Assembly: GCA_024529925.1 (NCBI GenBank)
Contig: JAFEUB010001473.1
Coordinates: forward strand, 310,001-374,000
DNA length: 64,000 nt
From: Ophthalmolycus amberensis
Taxonomy: Eukaryota; Chordata; Actinopteri; Perciformes; Zoarcidae
Reading direction: 5' to 3'
Part shown: positions 1-29,926 of the stretch, piece after piece
Layout: every line of letters starts with the position of its first letter
Position numbering within the stretch: the stretch's first letter is position 1
Made by a program: the position numbers and the translations under genes
Notes under the pieces: model-generated
The model's database searches: none
What the model saw: the letters and a program-made list of their open reading frames with translations, nothing else
What the model was told of the DNA's origin: nothing

Positions 1-122
1 GTGAAAAACAAGAGGAAGCATGCGCTAATGAAAACATGCTGTTCAGAGTCAAGAGGTAGCGAGAGAAAGAGAATTGTGAGGAACTGAAGAGCACTAATTG
101 AGTATAAAATAGCACGATGTGT

Positions 123-156
<34 letters not shown>

Positions 157-711
157 TGGCTTGTTTGGATTTCAAAGGAAATGTGAGAAGTGGAGATTAA
201 AAACCCCAAAGACTACAAGTGAGGAATTTTTAGCCTGGATGTGGGAAAGAACTACGAAATACAACAAAAACAGGAAATAAACTAAAGTGCACTCAGTACA
301 GTGCAGATCTCTGCCAGATGTATCTGCAACAACTGCTGTAATTTTTGATTGAATGATTACAAACCACAGTTATTTAACCCAACGTCTTGACAGCAAACGT
401 GGCAGATGCATTTTTTTTACTCGCATACGTTCATTTTAATCTTTGCAGCTGTCTCAGAGAGTCTCAGCTGCGTCTCAGCGCGTTACTGCAACCTAAAGTG
501 TTTATTATCGCTTCAAGTCAATACATGACAATACACGCGTGAACAGATTGATGCACAATAAAAATAGTAATAATAAAAAAATATATATATTCATTTACAT
601 TTTGCAACCTAATTCATTTGGAAACAAGAGTCCAAACTGAAGCATGAAAGGAAAAATACATTTTCCCAATTCCCAGTTTTAATCGTGTGTCCCTGTGTTA
701 ATTGTTTATTT

Positions 712-715
<4 letters not shown>

Positions 716-745
<30 letters not shown>

Positions 746-760
746 CATGCAGTCTGTATC

Positions 761-803
<43 letters not shown>
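716..803. repeat. Paired (AT)n microsatellites
   Basis: Two alternating TA runs (716-744 and about 763-803) are separated by 18 bp of mixed sequence. Each is self-complementary and could form cruciforms. This is simple repeat without coding content. Confidence 0.95.
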
Positions 804-806
<3 letters not shown>

Positions 807-2462
807 TATTTTTACAATCCCCAATAAATCTTTTGTCTTCTGTAAAACTGTTTCAAATGTCTGATGACTCACTCTGCACTCAGGGGCGTTTACAAAAAAA
901 TCATCCAATCGTTGCTAGCCATACCGGTCATATGAAACCACACCTCACCGTTTGTGATGGTAGTAGCTGCTATATGGAGGGATAAAAAGAGACGTATGCT
1001 GGATGTCAGAAGGCAAAAACGTTCCCATTTCCAAAACAATGGTGCTAAAATATACTTCATTCAAGTAAAACTTAAGCCCGCCTACTTTTTAGCAGCCCAA
1101 TCAAATGCAAAGGATTAGCCTTAAACCCCTCTTGTTACTGTAAACTGCTAAAATATTTGGTTTCACCGTACAGAAGCTAAAGACGCTCTATTTCACTGGG
1201 ACTTCAAGAGTATAGTGAGGAGTTAGCAGTCAATGATAAAAAAAAGAAGTGTAAAACAGTCAATAAAATATGTTGTCAACAAATTTGTGTTTTTCAAAAG
1301 TGTGAATCACTGCAACCACGACAGGTCTCGGAGCATACAGTCATAAATGAGGACACAAAATATTATTCTGATGGGTCCAGTAGTAATCAAGATTAGCCGT
1401 GGACAGACAGAGATGCACTCACTTCAGCACACACACACAAGACTGGATGCATCATCTCCTGATGGAGATAATGAAAACGTAATAGGCGCATGTTATCCAA
1501 CTGGTGTATGTGCTAGAGGTAGAAATCAGCCAAAGCATTCTCTTCCCTGTGGGTGGTGTTGGTCTGTTTGCTTGATAATAGCACTAATAACGATTTGGGA
1601 GCCAGGCGGCTGTGTGTATCTGAAACAAAACAGGCCAGTACGGGGAGGTGTGCGCATGTATAAATGCGATGAGGATGTGTGTGTGTGTGTAATGCCATTA
1701 GACAGATTTGTATGTGTTGCTTGGATGCTGGCGCTTTCAATTAATGCAGCTAAGCTGTAGGGTGTTGCTGAATACAGCTTTGGCTGCAGAACTCCGAGAA
1801 AGCAGCTTACAAACATTGCAATAATAGCAGCTAGTTGCCGCAGGTGCAAAAACTATTTCACACAGGCGTTATGCAAATGAGCAGATGTTGCAGTGGGATT
1901 GATCAAATGTCCAAAAACAGACAATTCTGTTTTCGGTTGGGGTTTTAAAAGTTTACAGTACATTTAAATACATTTGTTTTCATTCACACACACACACACA
2001 CACACATATATTACGACCGTGACCTAATCAATTAGTGTCCGTGTAGTAAGATCATCAGGGGAATTAGTTTCACACTAATCTTTTCGCAAATATAGAGATA
2101 CACCTCACCTAATGATACAGACTGCATGCTTCGTCTCTCACTCTTTTCTTTTCTCTTTCATTTGACCTTTTCCCCAGGTTGTTTGAAATTTGGCTACATC
2201 ACACCAATTACCAAAGACCCGCCGCAGACCTCACTGCTTCTCCCCCACCTTTCCTTTCTTTCCTTTCCTTGTTACTACCACTCTCTTTAATGAGCAGGAG
2301 CGAAATGAAATGTTTCCAAACAGGTTGTTAATGAAACATGGACAGATTTATTACTCATAACTCTCCAGCTAATCATTTCCCCCTTCCTAATAATTAGCCA
2401 GAGCTGAGTAAATCTTTTCACACTGTGGTCAGAGAGTGCTGAGTCGGTGCCAGACACGTCCA

Positions 2463-2729
<267 letters not shown>

Positions 2730-3018
2730 CTTGTGTTCCTGAACGTTACATCACCCAGACTTTTTGTCAGTTTGTTTTCTTTTTTTTAATGTTCATGCTA
2801 ATTAATTATCCACAATCATATTTTATGAACCTCATAGTTTATTAGCAGTAAACGTGTTTTCTTTGCCTGGTTGGTGAGCGAGGCTTAATTTTTCTGCGAA
2901 ACAATGAGTGTGATATTAATCCATTGATTTCATTCCCGGTAATTTGTTTTTATTTAATAGCTTGATATTAAATGGAATCACCATTGTAATGAGTAATGAT
3001 GAGAGCAGATACCCAGGG

Positions 3019-3056
<38 letters not shown>

Positions 3057-3186
3057 GAGTGAAGAAAGGAGGATAGATGTGTCATTTCATTGTCATGCCA
3101 GAGGGGTGACTAATGATTTACTGATTTCATTTTTCTAGTCATTCTGATTAGCAGTGGGAAAATGATGTGCAAAGACAGGAAATGAA

Positions 3187-3292
3187 AGAGAGGAGAGGAG
3201 AGGAGAGGAGAGGAGAGGAGAGGAGAGGAGAGGAGAGGACAGGAGAGGAGAGGAGAGGAGAGGAGCGGAGCGGAGAGGAACGAAGAATCGTA
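3187..3292 (+). repeat. (AGGAG)n pentanucleotide array
   Basis: About 20 tandem GGAGA units with a few substitutions (a C at 3240, GGAGC units near 3266-3275). It lies 460 bp from the larger GA tract and is also purine-only on this strand. Confidence 0.95.
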
Positions 3293-4311
3293 TTTTTCTG
3301 TATGAATGATCCCCTCTGACTCTTCCTTGCGTCGGAGTGTATTAATTTCTTCTCCCGGCCTCTAATCCTATAAAAGGTCGGCAGTCATATTAAAAAACCA
3401 ACTAAGCGACACCACGCAGCTAAGAACTCGACACTTTATTAGCTCTCTTCACGTCTCAGGTTAACATTAGTCCAAGGTTATTCACTCTCATGAAGACAAA
3501 CTGTGTCTGTCTCTCTTGTCTCTCCTTCATCACCGACACATCATCGTCCACACACAACTTAGTTCATCTTTGCCTTGTCGCTTTGTTTCAAGGTTATTCC
3601 ACCATCCATATTGGCCCTCTTCTCTTCATCCTTTCTCTGCCTTTATTGAATAATAAAGCTATTTGTCCTATCCTGCCAAAGACCTCCCTTGTTTGATCTC
3701 CTCTTTGCATCCCTCTTTCTCTCCGTTCTCTCCATTTTCCCCCTCAATTTCTCTGCTTCACACCCTCTCACCTCCGTACATTTTTCTTTTTTTCCTCCTC
3801 TGATTCAGATAGATAGACTCTAGTGGCTCAGCAGACACTTTTCACGAGGGCGTTGTTGAACTGCAGGCTGTTACAGCTTTAAATATCAGAGAATACTGTA
3901 GCAGCACAGAACAGTTTGAGTGACGTAATGACCGCCCTGCATATCAGTGAGAGGTTATTCTCCTGATTCCACACTGCATTGTCCGGCTTTAGCAGCCCCG
4001 GCAAACTAAAATGACAGCAGAATCACTGAGTGCTGGTTTTAATTATTAGAAGAAACACAAATCAGTGCAGCTCAGTGCGGTAGATGTTATCTCGCGCTCT
4101 TTATAGCTTGGAGTTAGACTGAGGGGGAGAGGAAGCAGCAATAGAGCTCGAGGCTGAATAGACCAATAAATGAACACTTGGCATAAAAGTGACAATATCA
4201 CATTGTATAATCTTCTTAAAGGTTTACAAAAATCTGGCTGATTCCCAATGTGTTTGTCATCCACGACATGGGCCTCCTGCATTTTGAATTGCCACCAGAC
4301 AACTGTGTCCA

Positions 4312-4470
4312 TCTCAAGATTCAAGGGTTTTATTTGCCACATGCTCACACAAGAATTAGGAAAGGTAAATAAAAATGAACAAATATGAATATATGAAAGG
4401 ATTAAATATAATAGCCTATATACAATAACATGGTGGACATACTCAAGTGGCCAATATGAAAATGTGCTGG
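4312..4470. repeat. Possible interspersed repeat fragment (retroelement 3' end type)
   Basis: The segment beginning tcaagattcaagggtttta and running through an A/T-rich stretch of ATA-like words resembles a dispersed fish repeat that starts with a ttcaag...tttattg motif. The match is from memory and no boundaries or target duplications were found. Confidence 0.35.
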
Positions 4471-7216
4471 GCAAAGCAAAGTATTCACAGGTGACAATGT
4501 GTTAGATAAGGCTGCTGAATTGGGCTGTGTCTGTTTGGCTGATGATGTGACGTCCTTGGACAGACAGGGATTGCCCTGGCTCATAAAGCTACGGGTTGCC
4601 CTGCACTAAAATGATGAACTTCTCCTCCATAAATGTACCGTAAACTGATATTTAAGGATGGAAAAAAAAAAATCGACCGGCTGTAAGTAAGGTTGGTCCT
4701 TATCACATGCGCTGTGTGCTGCAGCGTTCCAAAACGTGAACTATTTTTTATCTCGGGGCGCAGCAGCGCGCCCTGATATATATATTTAATAAAAAAACGT
4801 TTGGGAACGCTTTTGCTCAGCGCCTTCAGTGCAGCTACATTTCCAACAATGGCTCTGAGGGTGCAAAAACACGTGCACGGCCCCTTAAACTCTCTGTTAC
4901 TCTCCTTCACGGGGGAGATGTGCTGAGTGTTGCTCTGTTCTTAATTCTTGCCAATATTCAAGGTCTCCATCCCACCATACTTCAGCTTTTCTTTCCTGTA
5001 CTCTCCTGCAGCCAGCGTCCCTATTGTTAAGATTTGACATCTCCTCTCTGTTGACTCTGTTTTTACTTACTTCATCTCTATTTAGCGCTCCTTCTTCTCA
5101 TAATAAGTCTACTCCCGCTTCCTTTTTTATCTTCAGTTCCTGTTGCAGCACACAACACTGCCCCACCCCTCTTTCTATCCACTTCCCTCATGTTAACCTT
5201 CGAGTTTCTATTCCTATATGGCTGCCTCCGCATCTCTCCTCGCTCTCCCCCTCCATCTGATTGCTGGTTAGTTGGTATGCAGGCTTGGACCCCCATTGTG
5301 CGTTCTTGCCTGTCAGCACTCTCTTTTTCCATCTCCCTCTCCACCTCTTCCTTTGTTTTCTCTTTCCAGCTCCCAGTGTCCACTCTTTCTATCAAAAAAA
5401 AAAAAGCACAAAGAAAAAGAGAGAGGAGAACATGGCATGTGGCGGGGGGGGGGGGGGTGAATGGAGGGAATAGGAGGAAGAAAAGGAGGATGTGATTGGA
5501 AAAGGGAATGTCTTTTTTCTTAAAGGAAGAGTTAAGGAAATATGTCACACCCAAGAGAGATAAAGGACAGGAAGGTATAGGAAAACAGGGGAGGGGCAAT
5601 GGCTACGATAATATATGGATGATGGTCTATGAAGGTGGGAGCTTGCTAGCAGAATGACAAATGGGTCTCGAGTGACAGAGTATTATATTAAAAAGTAAAT
5701 TGATATGCAAATGTGGAGTGTGTGGCTTTGGAGGGCAGGGATAGCCTGTTGTCCTCACTGAAGTGGAACAGAGAGCGGCAGAGAGAAAGGTGAGAGCCCG
5801 GGTGTGATAGTGATATCGCTGTCCATTAAAGTGTGTGTTTTTGCGCACCAGGTGTGTGTACCTTAAATCTGCATGAATACACAGCTGTGCGTGCGTGGTT
5901 TGCGCGTTTACTGTATGAAACAGCAGAGTGTAGCGTAATTAGATGGCAGCTAAACGGAACGACGACTTCTCCCACAGTGGCAGATAGTGCTACCTCCAAA
6001 CTGCAGGGTAAAGAAGCAGCTGGTGGCGATGCCACGAGGACTATCTCATTGCAAAGTGTGTTCCAGCTCAAGGGGCTCACAGTGTAAAGTGAAAACCTGT
6101 GGCATCCAAATCAATAGCAGACAATCCAGGAAGAGACATTCTTAGACACTCGTTGTTTAAAGTACAGGACTTTGATACCAGAGTGTCCTACATGTCAGGT
6201 TTAATCGAACAAGAGAGTAGAGTAAATGACCAAAAACAGGAGGCACACATGAATAAAGATTCAAAATGAAATGCATTGTGAACTGAGGCTCAAATAAAGT
6301 TAATGAGGATCATTAAGCAAAAGTACCGACCGAGCTAACAGTGTTAACCTGAGGGGGAACTGGAGGGTGGGCGCTACGCTTACGCAACCAGGATTTCTGT
6401 CAGGACGGCATTATCAGCTGTGAGAGCTGCGCAGAGCAGCGGGCGTGAGCTAACCAGCGGGGCACGCTCACGTGCACTGACATGCACTAAAAGCAAGACC
6501 GGCCTGGCTATGTCAACATAGCAAGGAGAAGCTCGGATAACAACGCAGAATTTAAATAAATCTTCATAAAAGGAAGATATTACTCCTATATCTTTACATG
6601 GAAAACGGAATGTTAAAAACAGCTCTTTTAATGCAAACTACAGTCGCATGTGGAGGCCTGGGAGGAAAAGGTCAGCTGTGAAGCCACTCGAATGTACTGA
6701 GGCCCAAGCTACTCTATTTATATTCTAGTTAAATGACAACAATATGTAACTGGGACTGCAATCTTTTTCAAACCTAAACCTAAGACCGTTGAGTGCCGAA
6801 CCATTAAATGTGCAATCATGCTTTCAATGACAGTGGGTATTGTAGGTATACAGCACATCTAAAAATGTAGAGTTCAGTTTAAATTTAAGCAATTATTCAA
6901 AGAAGTCGCAAATGCATGATTAGCATATTGCTGTAGCCAGTAAAAAGCCTCCAAAGACAGAGCATTGGCTAATTATTCATCAGCAAAAAGCGAGCTCTTT
7001 GTAGTAAAAAGTGATTTTGAAAGAAAGTTGAAAAGGTGGATCATTTACATGCAGAACAAGCAGCCGAATTGTTTAAACATGAAATAGCCTCAACCATCCG
7101 TATGAATGTGTGATTCTTCTAGACTCTCCTGTAGATGAATTACTGGTCAGTTGCATTAAGTTGTAGATGTTAAATAAAATATCTATTTCAAACACACACA
7201 CAGAGCCACAGCTGTC

Positions 7217-7236
7217 GGGGGGGGGGGGGGGGGGGG
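7217..7236 (+). repeat. Poly(G) run of 20
   Basis: Twenty consecutive G residues follow a short (CA)n at 7191-7202. Similar runs are at 5444-5457 (14), 7514-7528 (15), 54754-54771 (18) and 60781-60795 (15). Confidence 0.95.
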
Positions 7237-7784
7237 AACGACGACAAAGCCACGGCCATGTCAAGTTTTGTGCCATGTTTGAGACTGCAGCACTAATGAT
7301 TCATGACACTTCTAACTGGAGAGGAGAAATGAGTCGCTCTGTAATTACTATGGAAATGTGTTCATTTCCCATCAGACACACACACACACACACTCACGTA
7401 TGCAGCCATGCACCCGTGGAGACACACACGCACGGATACACATCCAGCATCGATGGGGAAGTGTTTTGAACGTGGGTCTCGCAGAACATGTGTGTGTGTG
7501 GTGGTTGGGGGGAGGGGGGGGGGGGGGGCAGACGTAGGTCCCCACAGGATTATCACAGTTGGAGCAGAGGTGTGACCCATGTCCCCATTCCCCATATCCC
7601 ATATGCTCAAAACACATGCCCCAGAGCACTGTGTTTGTGTGTGTGAGCGTGTGTCAAGGGGGTAATGATGGTCCCTTGGTGTTTGACTGGCTTGAGCCCA
7701 GCTGATAACCAGGTGGGGCCCAGAGAACATTAAGCCCCCTCCTCTTTATCCTCAAATACCAGCAACCAGTCTCTACCCTTATGT

Positions 7785-7821
<37 letters not shown>

Positions 7822-8459
7822 CCCAAGAGAGCCTATTGATGTCTGGGTTATACCATGCATTCAGCTGTGTAAAATCAACAGAAGGATTATACACCAAATG
7901 ACTGAGATTTGCTGAGCCTAGTGAGACCCCACATTTCCCAATTTCTACCGCTGTGTCTCACATTAATGCTTTACTGTTTCTATTCCACTCCGGTTTGTAT
8001 TTTTGTTATTTTTGTCTTATCACCCCCTTTTCTTCATTAGATATTTGCCATTTCTTTCAGCCTCCCTCTCTCCTCTGTCCTCCTCCACTCTGCTGACTTA
8101 AATCACATACGGTCTGTGCTGCTGATTCTACTATTGGCTCTAAGCCCAAATCGATTAATCTTCATGATGGACAGACATGGATACGACCGGTTGCTGCTTT
8201 ACCTGCACAACAGTTGAGGAGGATTGCACAAGAAGGAAACTGAAGGGAGGAGAGGAGGCTGTAGTATTTGTGTTGTTTAGTACCTCGTTACATGAAACTG
8301 CTTTTACATTTGATGTTTTTTGTCCTAAAATCTTCGTGCTGAATTTAAAAGAGCCGTAAATCTCAGAGACAGCGTTATGGGGGATCAGGGTTGTTAGACA
8401 CTATTCGAGGCGGAAGCTGAACAAAGTGGAAAGAAATACACTGACACAAACATATGACA

Positions 8460-8496
<37 letters not shown>

Positions 8497-8771
8497 TAGC
8501 AGCATCCTCCCCCCATTGAGGTCTGTAAAACAGAGTAAGTTAAACACTTCCTCACAGCTGGACGGCAGGATTGAGTTGATCAATTTGTCAATACTCTGTC
8601 TTGATCGTTGAACTGACCCGCGCTGCAGGGGGGTGGGAAAAGGGCATAGAGGGGTGTGTGTGTGTGTGTGTGCGTGTGTGACGCATGATAATATTGAAGG
8701 CAGTGGTAAACAGCCAGAGATGAAAGAGCAGCGTGCATTATGGATAGATCTGCCTCTATATGGACATCTAT

Positions 8772-8772
<1 letters not shown>

Positions 8773-8828
<56 letters not shown>
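8773..8828. repeat. (CA)n microsatellite, about 55 bp
   Basis: Uninterrupted AC repeat of about 27 units, the longest dinucleotide CA array upstream of the Eph exons. Two shorter arrays lie nearby at 8463-8491 (CA) and 8656-8680 (GT). Confidence 0.97.
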
Positions 8829-8831
<3 letters not shown>

Positions 8832-9149
8832 CAGGCGGAATTGACAGGTAGATGCAGAGAAAAAGAGGAACAATTAGTTTCCTCCAAGCTAGCCTCAGAG
8901 GAGTGGAAGTGTAAAGACAAAAAAGGAAATATCTAGTTCACCGCTATTTGCTGTGTAGTGCGGTTCCTAGAAATATTTTAGATTCACCACCTGTGTGGAA
9001 TTGCACATACACACTCAAGGGTATGTGATCTTCCATAGACGTGCAATGCAGCTATATTGGTATCCGTGTGGTGAAAAAACAATCTGTGCCGTGTATCTAG
9101 GTCTACAGAACATACAGGATCCTAATCCAGCTGTGCATTTCTCTTTCAG

Positions 9150-24284
<15,135 letters not shown>

Positions 24285-25828
24285 CACAAACACACAGTGA
24301 GACAGAGCCGAAATGGATTGCTCCTGTGAAGAGTTTCCCCACTGAGATGGAGTTGGAATGGATGCTCTGTGCTCGGGCCTCCACTGATTTTGAGACACTC
24401 TGAGATGGAGACAACATGGACGCTTGACTCCTTCACCTTTTTGCAGTTTTCACCATTCTTCCCATCCTTCGATGATGGGCACTCGCGGCTTCAGCACTCA
24501 AACGTCCAAGCAACACAGCCACCATTACGGAGCAACAGAGGGACACGCGTCCAACAACAGACCATTTCACATCATTTCAGCGCAACAAAAGAAGAAGAAA
24601 AATGAATTCTTAACAAAAGAAATGACAAAAAAAAAAAATAGAATATAATTATCATCACTGTCTGTGAGGTGTACAGTTGTTTTTTTGGTTTGTTTTTTTT
24701 ACTGTCCTTTTGTTTCTGTTCTCACCTTGAAGAGTTTAAAAAGGGTCAGAAGAAATGTACATGTGTAGATATATGTTTATATGGGCTGTGTGTGCCACAA
24801 CCGTAGAGATGGACCTAATGTTTGTGTTGGTGGTGAGGTTTATATCGCTCAACCTTAACGGGAGTTATTCCCTAGTAAATGTATGGCCCCCTCCATTGTA
24901 TACAGAGAGCCAATGAGTGAGCAGAGATTATGAATGACATGAATGTGTAGGGCGAGGGGAACAGAAAAACTGGACCTTAAAAGATAGAGCGGCGTGTCGA
25001 TTTTGCTAGCTCATGTAGGATGGAAGTATTATTCATTTAAATTGTGTATTTGACCAGGACAAGGGCTTCCCTAGAGACTGCTCTCAGACACACTTCCACA
25101 GCCACCAGACCCAGTGCACCTTTGCTCGTCTGTTTGCGCTGGTGATGTAACCGAGTGCAAAGAAACAGCCGAAACTGCTTAAGCTGCAGTCAGCACAGAT
25201 ACATTTCTCTTCTTCCATAACTATCTGTTCCAAACAACATTGTCTATTCAGCTGATACAGTATGATGATGTTGGGAATATTTCAGCCCAAAAGTTTGCCT
25301 TCCCATGTTTCAGGTGTGTAAAGAAAGTTATCGTGTTTTTGTGTGGAGCGAAGGTGACGCTACGGCCATCATAGAGGTGACACTGATAAGAACGTGGACC
25401 TTGTTTTTTCCCCAGTGTTGTGCCATGTAAAGTAAGCTTGAAATGTTCATCTGGGCAACATACCATCATTTCTACTATACTCCGTCCTTTCATCAGCTCC
25501 TGTGGCTGGATGGTAACACGAGGCCAGTCACAGTAATTACAGTGTTTCATTAAAATAGTCTGCTTGATGAGAAGGAGCCTTGGAATGCACCCTTTTATTT
25601 TCAGCAGGTCAAAATATACGCAGTGTTGATTTTCAGCTGTGCCACCACAAGAGGGTACATTTTACTTTAAAAAAAAGATGATTTGTGTCTTGTTCTGTCT
25701 CACTTACTTGTTATCTGTCTTGCCAACCACTTTCAAGCATCCCTAGTTTCAAACCGATGCTGATAAGGTCAATTTACAAAACAATGTTTACAGCAAAGAG
25801 AAAATAAATTGGTTTGTTGTTGTTTTTT
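24285..25828 (+). other. Probable 3' UTR of the Eph receptor gene
   Basis: Noncoding sequence after the stop codon, AT-rich with poly(T) and poly(A) runs (24621-24640, 24680-24700). I see no AATAAA before 25803, so the UTR is probably about 1.5 kb. A Pumilio-type TGTAGATA sits at 24764-24771. A 100-codon open frame on the minus strand (25248-25550) has no recognisable domain and is treated as chance. The end point is an estimate. Confidence 0.6.
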
Positions 25829-25830
25829 TC
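25803..25830 (+). promoter_or_regulatory. Candidate polyadenylation signal with GT-rich downstream element
   Basis: AATAAA at 25803-25808 is followed at once by ttggtttgttgttgttttt, which resembles the GU-rich element bound by CstF. It is the first canonical hexamer after the stop. Others lie at 26794-26799 and 27364-27369 and could serve longer transcripts. The GT-rich run begins closer to the hexamer than is typical. Confidence 0.5.
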
Positions 25831-28575
25831 CTTATCAGAGGGAAACTGCTGCTTATCACAGTAAATACAAGCGTAGATATGATGGGACCCTCTTTGTGTG
25901 CACTGCATTAATAGCCCTGAACCTGCTTTAGTGTATTCCCAAACCCAGTTTCAATATATGTGGTACTCTATAGGACCAACAGTGGCAAAAAGTACAGTAT
26001 ATATGATTGTATTATAATGTAAAATATGTACAGTGTTGATTTCCAATGTTAGAATGTTTGTAATGATAACGATGATGATGACTATGATGTACTTTTATTG
26101 TGAAAAAGAGATTTCTGAAGTTCTCGTTCAGGGTGCAGGTCATACAGAAGAAAAGTCGAGGGAGGTGATTTGTTGGTATGATCAAAGGAATGTAGCATGG
26201 TGCGAAGCTTCAGCTTTGATTGACAGGTGGCAGTGACTGCAGTTCATAGTGTTAAAATGAGTAGAATGGACTTTCCTGATTGATACACTGGCTTAATTAG
26301 CAATATCTCCCGTAAACAGTAATTACATGCACTTTTTAAGCCTGTGTTCTACAAAGCAACTCTGAAAAAAAGAAGCTTGTTTGGGTGAGGTACTGTGGAG
26401 ATGGAAGGAGTAAGGGTTGAGATAAGACATGTTCTCAGATCAAATTTCTATCCACTAACACCACAAGTTAAACAGTCGCTAAACCCCTCCCCCAAGCAGA
26501 AATTGTCCAATCATAGATTAGCTACCGTAGCTAGGCACGGCATACCCGTCAAGCATATCCGCATGCTGGAGCAATTAGCATGCACTAAGAGCGTTACTTG
26601 GCATTTAAAGACTTTGGAGGGTGGTTACTTTGTTCAGCCTTTCCATAACCCAATATACAAGGGCAACAGTGTACGGATTGGATTGAAAGGGTGTTTGTCT
26701 GTTCTAGTGTAAACTGCAATAGTTAGCATGTCGTGCTAGCTAGCATCATTAATTACCTAGGTTACATTTCTTTGTGGGGTGACCGGCTGTGAAAATAAAA
26801 GCCACGTTCACAACTAGCTCATCCACTGCATTGCATTTCTCCACTGACTTGAAGCTGGTCTTGGATGCTTTCAGAGTTACGGGTAACGTTGGCTGTTGTC
26901 CCGCTCATTATTGGATTCTTTAAGTTTACACCAGAGCAACCCCAGCCAACAGCCCTAGGAGATAACGCTTCATGTGCCAAGCACATTGGTTATTCCTCAC
27001 ACTAAAAGCCTAATGTTTAAAATGAAGTATGGCCCCTTTTTAACCTTTTTTTTAAAGTCAGCAGGAGACAGCGTTTTCAAGCAACTCATGGAACTAAATG
27101 AAGCTTAACTAGCTTAGCTATCAAAACATGCCGTTGACATCAGTCATTTTAGACAGGAAGAAATAATGTTCATGGCTAAAAATGTCTTTTGTCTATCTGC
27201 CTGAAAACAAGGACCCAGAGCTTATGCTTTTGATGCTTAACCTGCCGCTCTCAATGTGCCATTCCAGAACGAAAAGCTTGACCGGCACGTAGCAACTGTA
27301 TCCAATTTCAACCACTATAAGGCTCTTAAGTTGTGTTTTTTCAGCCCTATTGTTTGAGAATACAATAAAAATACAATGCAATTCGGAGAGTTTGAAACGG
27401 TACATTCTACTCTTGCTAACTATGATTTCACTCTAGCGGACTACCCTTGACCGCTGGCCTTTTAGATGCCTTATTTACTGAGCTATTGTTCTTTTCTGTT
27501 GCCCTATAGAGGCGATATTAAGAGTAAAGTGTATGTACAAGTAGTATTTATCTGTGTTCTTAAGATGACCTCACATCAACACCCTGGTTTTGTAACATCC
27601 TAGAGACCTTCTCTTCAACAGTACCTTCCCTTTGATTCCTCGAAGCAGAACAAAGTAATTTTGTTGTATCATGAATCTTAAAGCTGATCATCTGTAAACG
27701 CTGATAGAGAAATTGGCAGATTGTTATTTATTTTCATTGAGTCATAAGATTAACAATTTGATAGGTTACATTTGGTTGTCACGGGAAAAATTCCTCATGT
27801 AATGTCAGGATTAGAGAAGGACAATTTTAAGTATCACTCAAAAAAATGGGCGCATTGCAACAATGTCATCCCTTTTTCTACAAACTTATTCAACACTCAC
27901 AGTTTAGACATTTTAATAATTCAGAGGTCATACACTCACACTATTCACCCTCAAGGTAAGCTATGTGGGTTGGTTTACCCTGATACTCAAATACAGTGTT
28001 TGTCCTCCATACCCCACCATCTCTCTCTCTCTCACCCTCCCTTTCTTTGGCCACCGTACAATGCTTATTTGTCCCCATGCCAGTTTCCTCAGCGTTGCTT
28101 GTTATAAAGGGTGTCGGCATTCTAATGTCTTTCATGTTGCTGTAATAAATATGCTAATATTTCTAATTTCTCACCTGAAGCCTGCAGTGTCTTTTTCTTT
28201 CACAAATGATCTGCTCTTTTTCTTTCTTTCTGTCTCCCAGACACACACAAGTACACACACACACGCTTATCAACACGCACAACTCCACAGTACATTTACA
28301 CTGGGACTTGCGGAATACGACAGTGTAAAATTCGCAATGCCTTTACATGAAAGTGTTATGAAGCCCTCGCTTAATTATTTTTTGCTGTGTCACAAAGCCT
28401 GAAGGTATTTCATTTTGTTTTGCTGTGCATCAGGAAATCAGTGCATGACTGGAAAATTCAAGTCTCATTTGTCCCCAGCTCTGCTCTAATGGTGATAGCG
28501 CTGCTGAAATTCCCATCATAGCATTCTTGAACGGCAAAATATGGCCACCCTGCAACCACATCTTCATTATCAGAG

Positions 28576-28606
<31 letters not shown>

Positions 28607-29663
28607 TCCTTACTGAGAGATGATTCTGTCTCGGGGGAGGGAGGTCAGCGACTCCTGGCCTTGGTTAACCCCTTAATGCACTGGCCTAGTTTCTGTCACT
28701 CTATGCTATTGCCATTACACCTCATTTACCCCATCATATTAGGCTCCATATCCCCCTATCGCTCGCTCCCTCCGTCTCTCTTTCACTCACACACACACAC
28801 ACACAAAAAATTCAGGGCCTGTTCTCCATTTCCTCAATATCTATCTCCTCCTACTGGCCTGCTCTTAATCTTTCTGTTGGCCTTGTGCATCCCCATGTTT
28901 TCTGCCTCATCCTATCCATCCTGTGCAGACAGACAGACAGGTTGTGGCTCATTCTCTGACCTCGACTACCCCATTATCTCCCCTCCGCTTGCATTTTCCT
29001 CTTCTCATAGCTTTCTAATTTCCCCTACCTCCATCCATCTATCCATCAGAAGTTTTCTCCACATGCAGCCCTCTCTTTGAGGCCCACTGCCTCTTTCCGT
29101 CTCACTGCTATCACCACTGGGTTTCCTCTCACCATTACAAGCCAATCCATAACTTTTGGGCTTTTGTCTCCAGGTGCCTCAGTGGGGAGAATGTCATCTC
29201 ACGTATTTACTCTGGATAACACGGAGGCTGCTGGGAGCCAAAGGCTCAGGCGATTGATTCATCATGCAGCTGCTATTGGCATCATGTGAAAAGGTCAGGT
29301 GTCCTTACGGAGAACACTTTAAAAGGCCATTGGTGACTGATGAGCCTGTCATTTTCCATCACATACATGCACAAGCACTCTGTTGCTCCCTCTCTATCTA
29401 TGCCTTTCTCCATGTTCCTCTTCTCTGCACTCTCTCTTTCTCTCCCCATGGGAATAGTAATTGGGCCCCTCTGTCATGCTGTCGGGTGTGGGTTTGAGTG
29501 TCCCCTCATGTGCAAGAGCAGACATTAAAAAAACACAAGGGACCAAACAGCCATAGATCCACCATGACCTCAGGGTCAGCCATGTGTGTACATGTGTGTG
29601 TGTGTCTGTCCATGTATGAATGTCACATCTGTGTGTTCATAGTGCTTGTGAGACCAAAAACGA

Positions 29664-29697
<34 letters not shown>

Positions 29698-29867
29698 CAG
29701 TTCGAGTATCAAGACAAAAAGTAAGTAGATAAAATCAACCAGAGGAAAGGTTTCATCGGTCATTGGTCAAATTTGCTGGAGTTCCTGCTTTGTCGCTCTT
29801 GATTGCATTGCATGTGTCCTCTCTAATCAAATATGGCCGAGTTCAGACGGGCTGAGTGTTTCACGGT

Positions 29868-29926
<59 letters not shown>

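Noticed and set aside
4990..5600. Several overlapping frames in a CT/AG-rich block
   Set aside because: Composition-driven, with hydrophobic stretches arising from pyrimidine-rich DNA; checked as a possible Eph transmembrane exon, but no basic stop-transfer residues or phase match to the 9150 exon were seen.
25248..25550. 100-codon minus-strand frame opposite the Eph 3' UTR
   Set aside because: No domain recognised and no promoter, splice or context evidence; the length is within chance for this composition.
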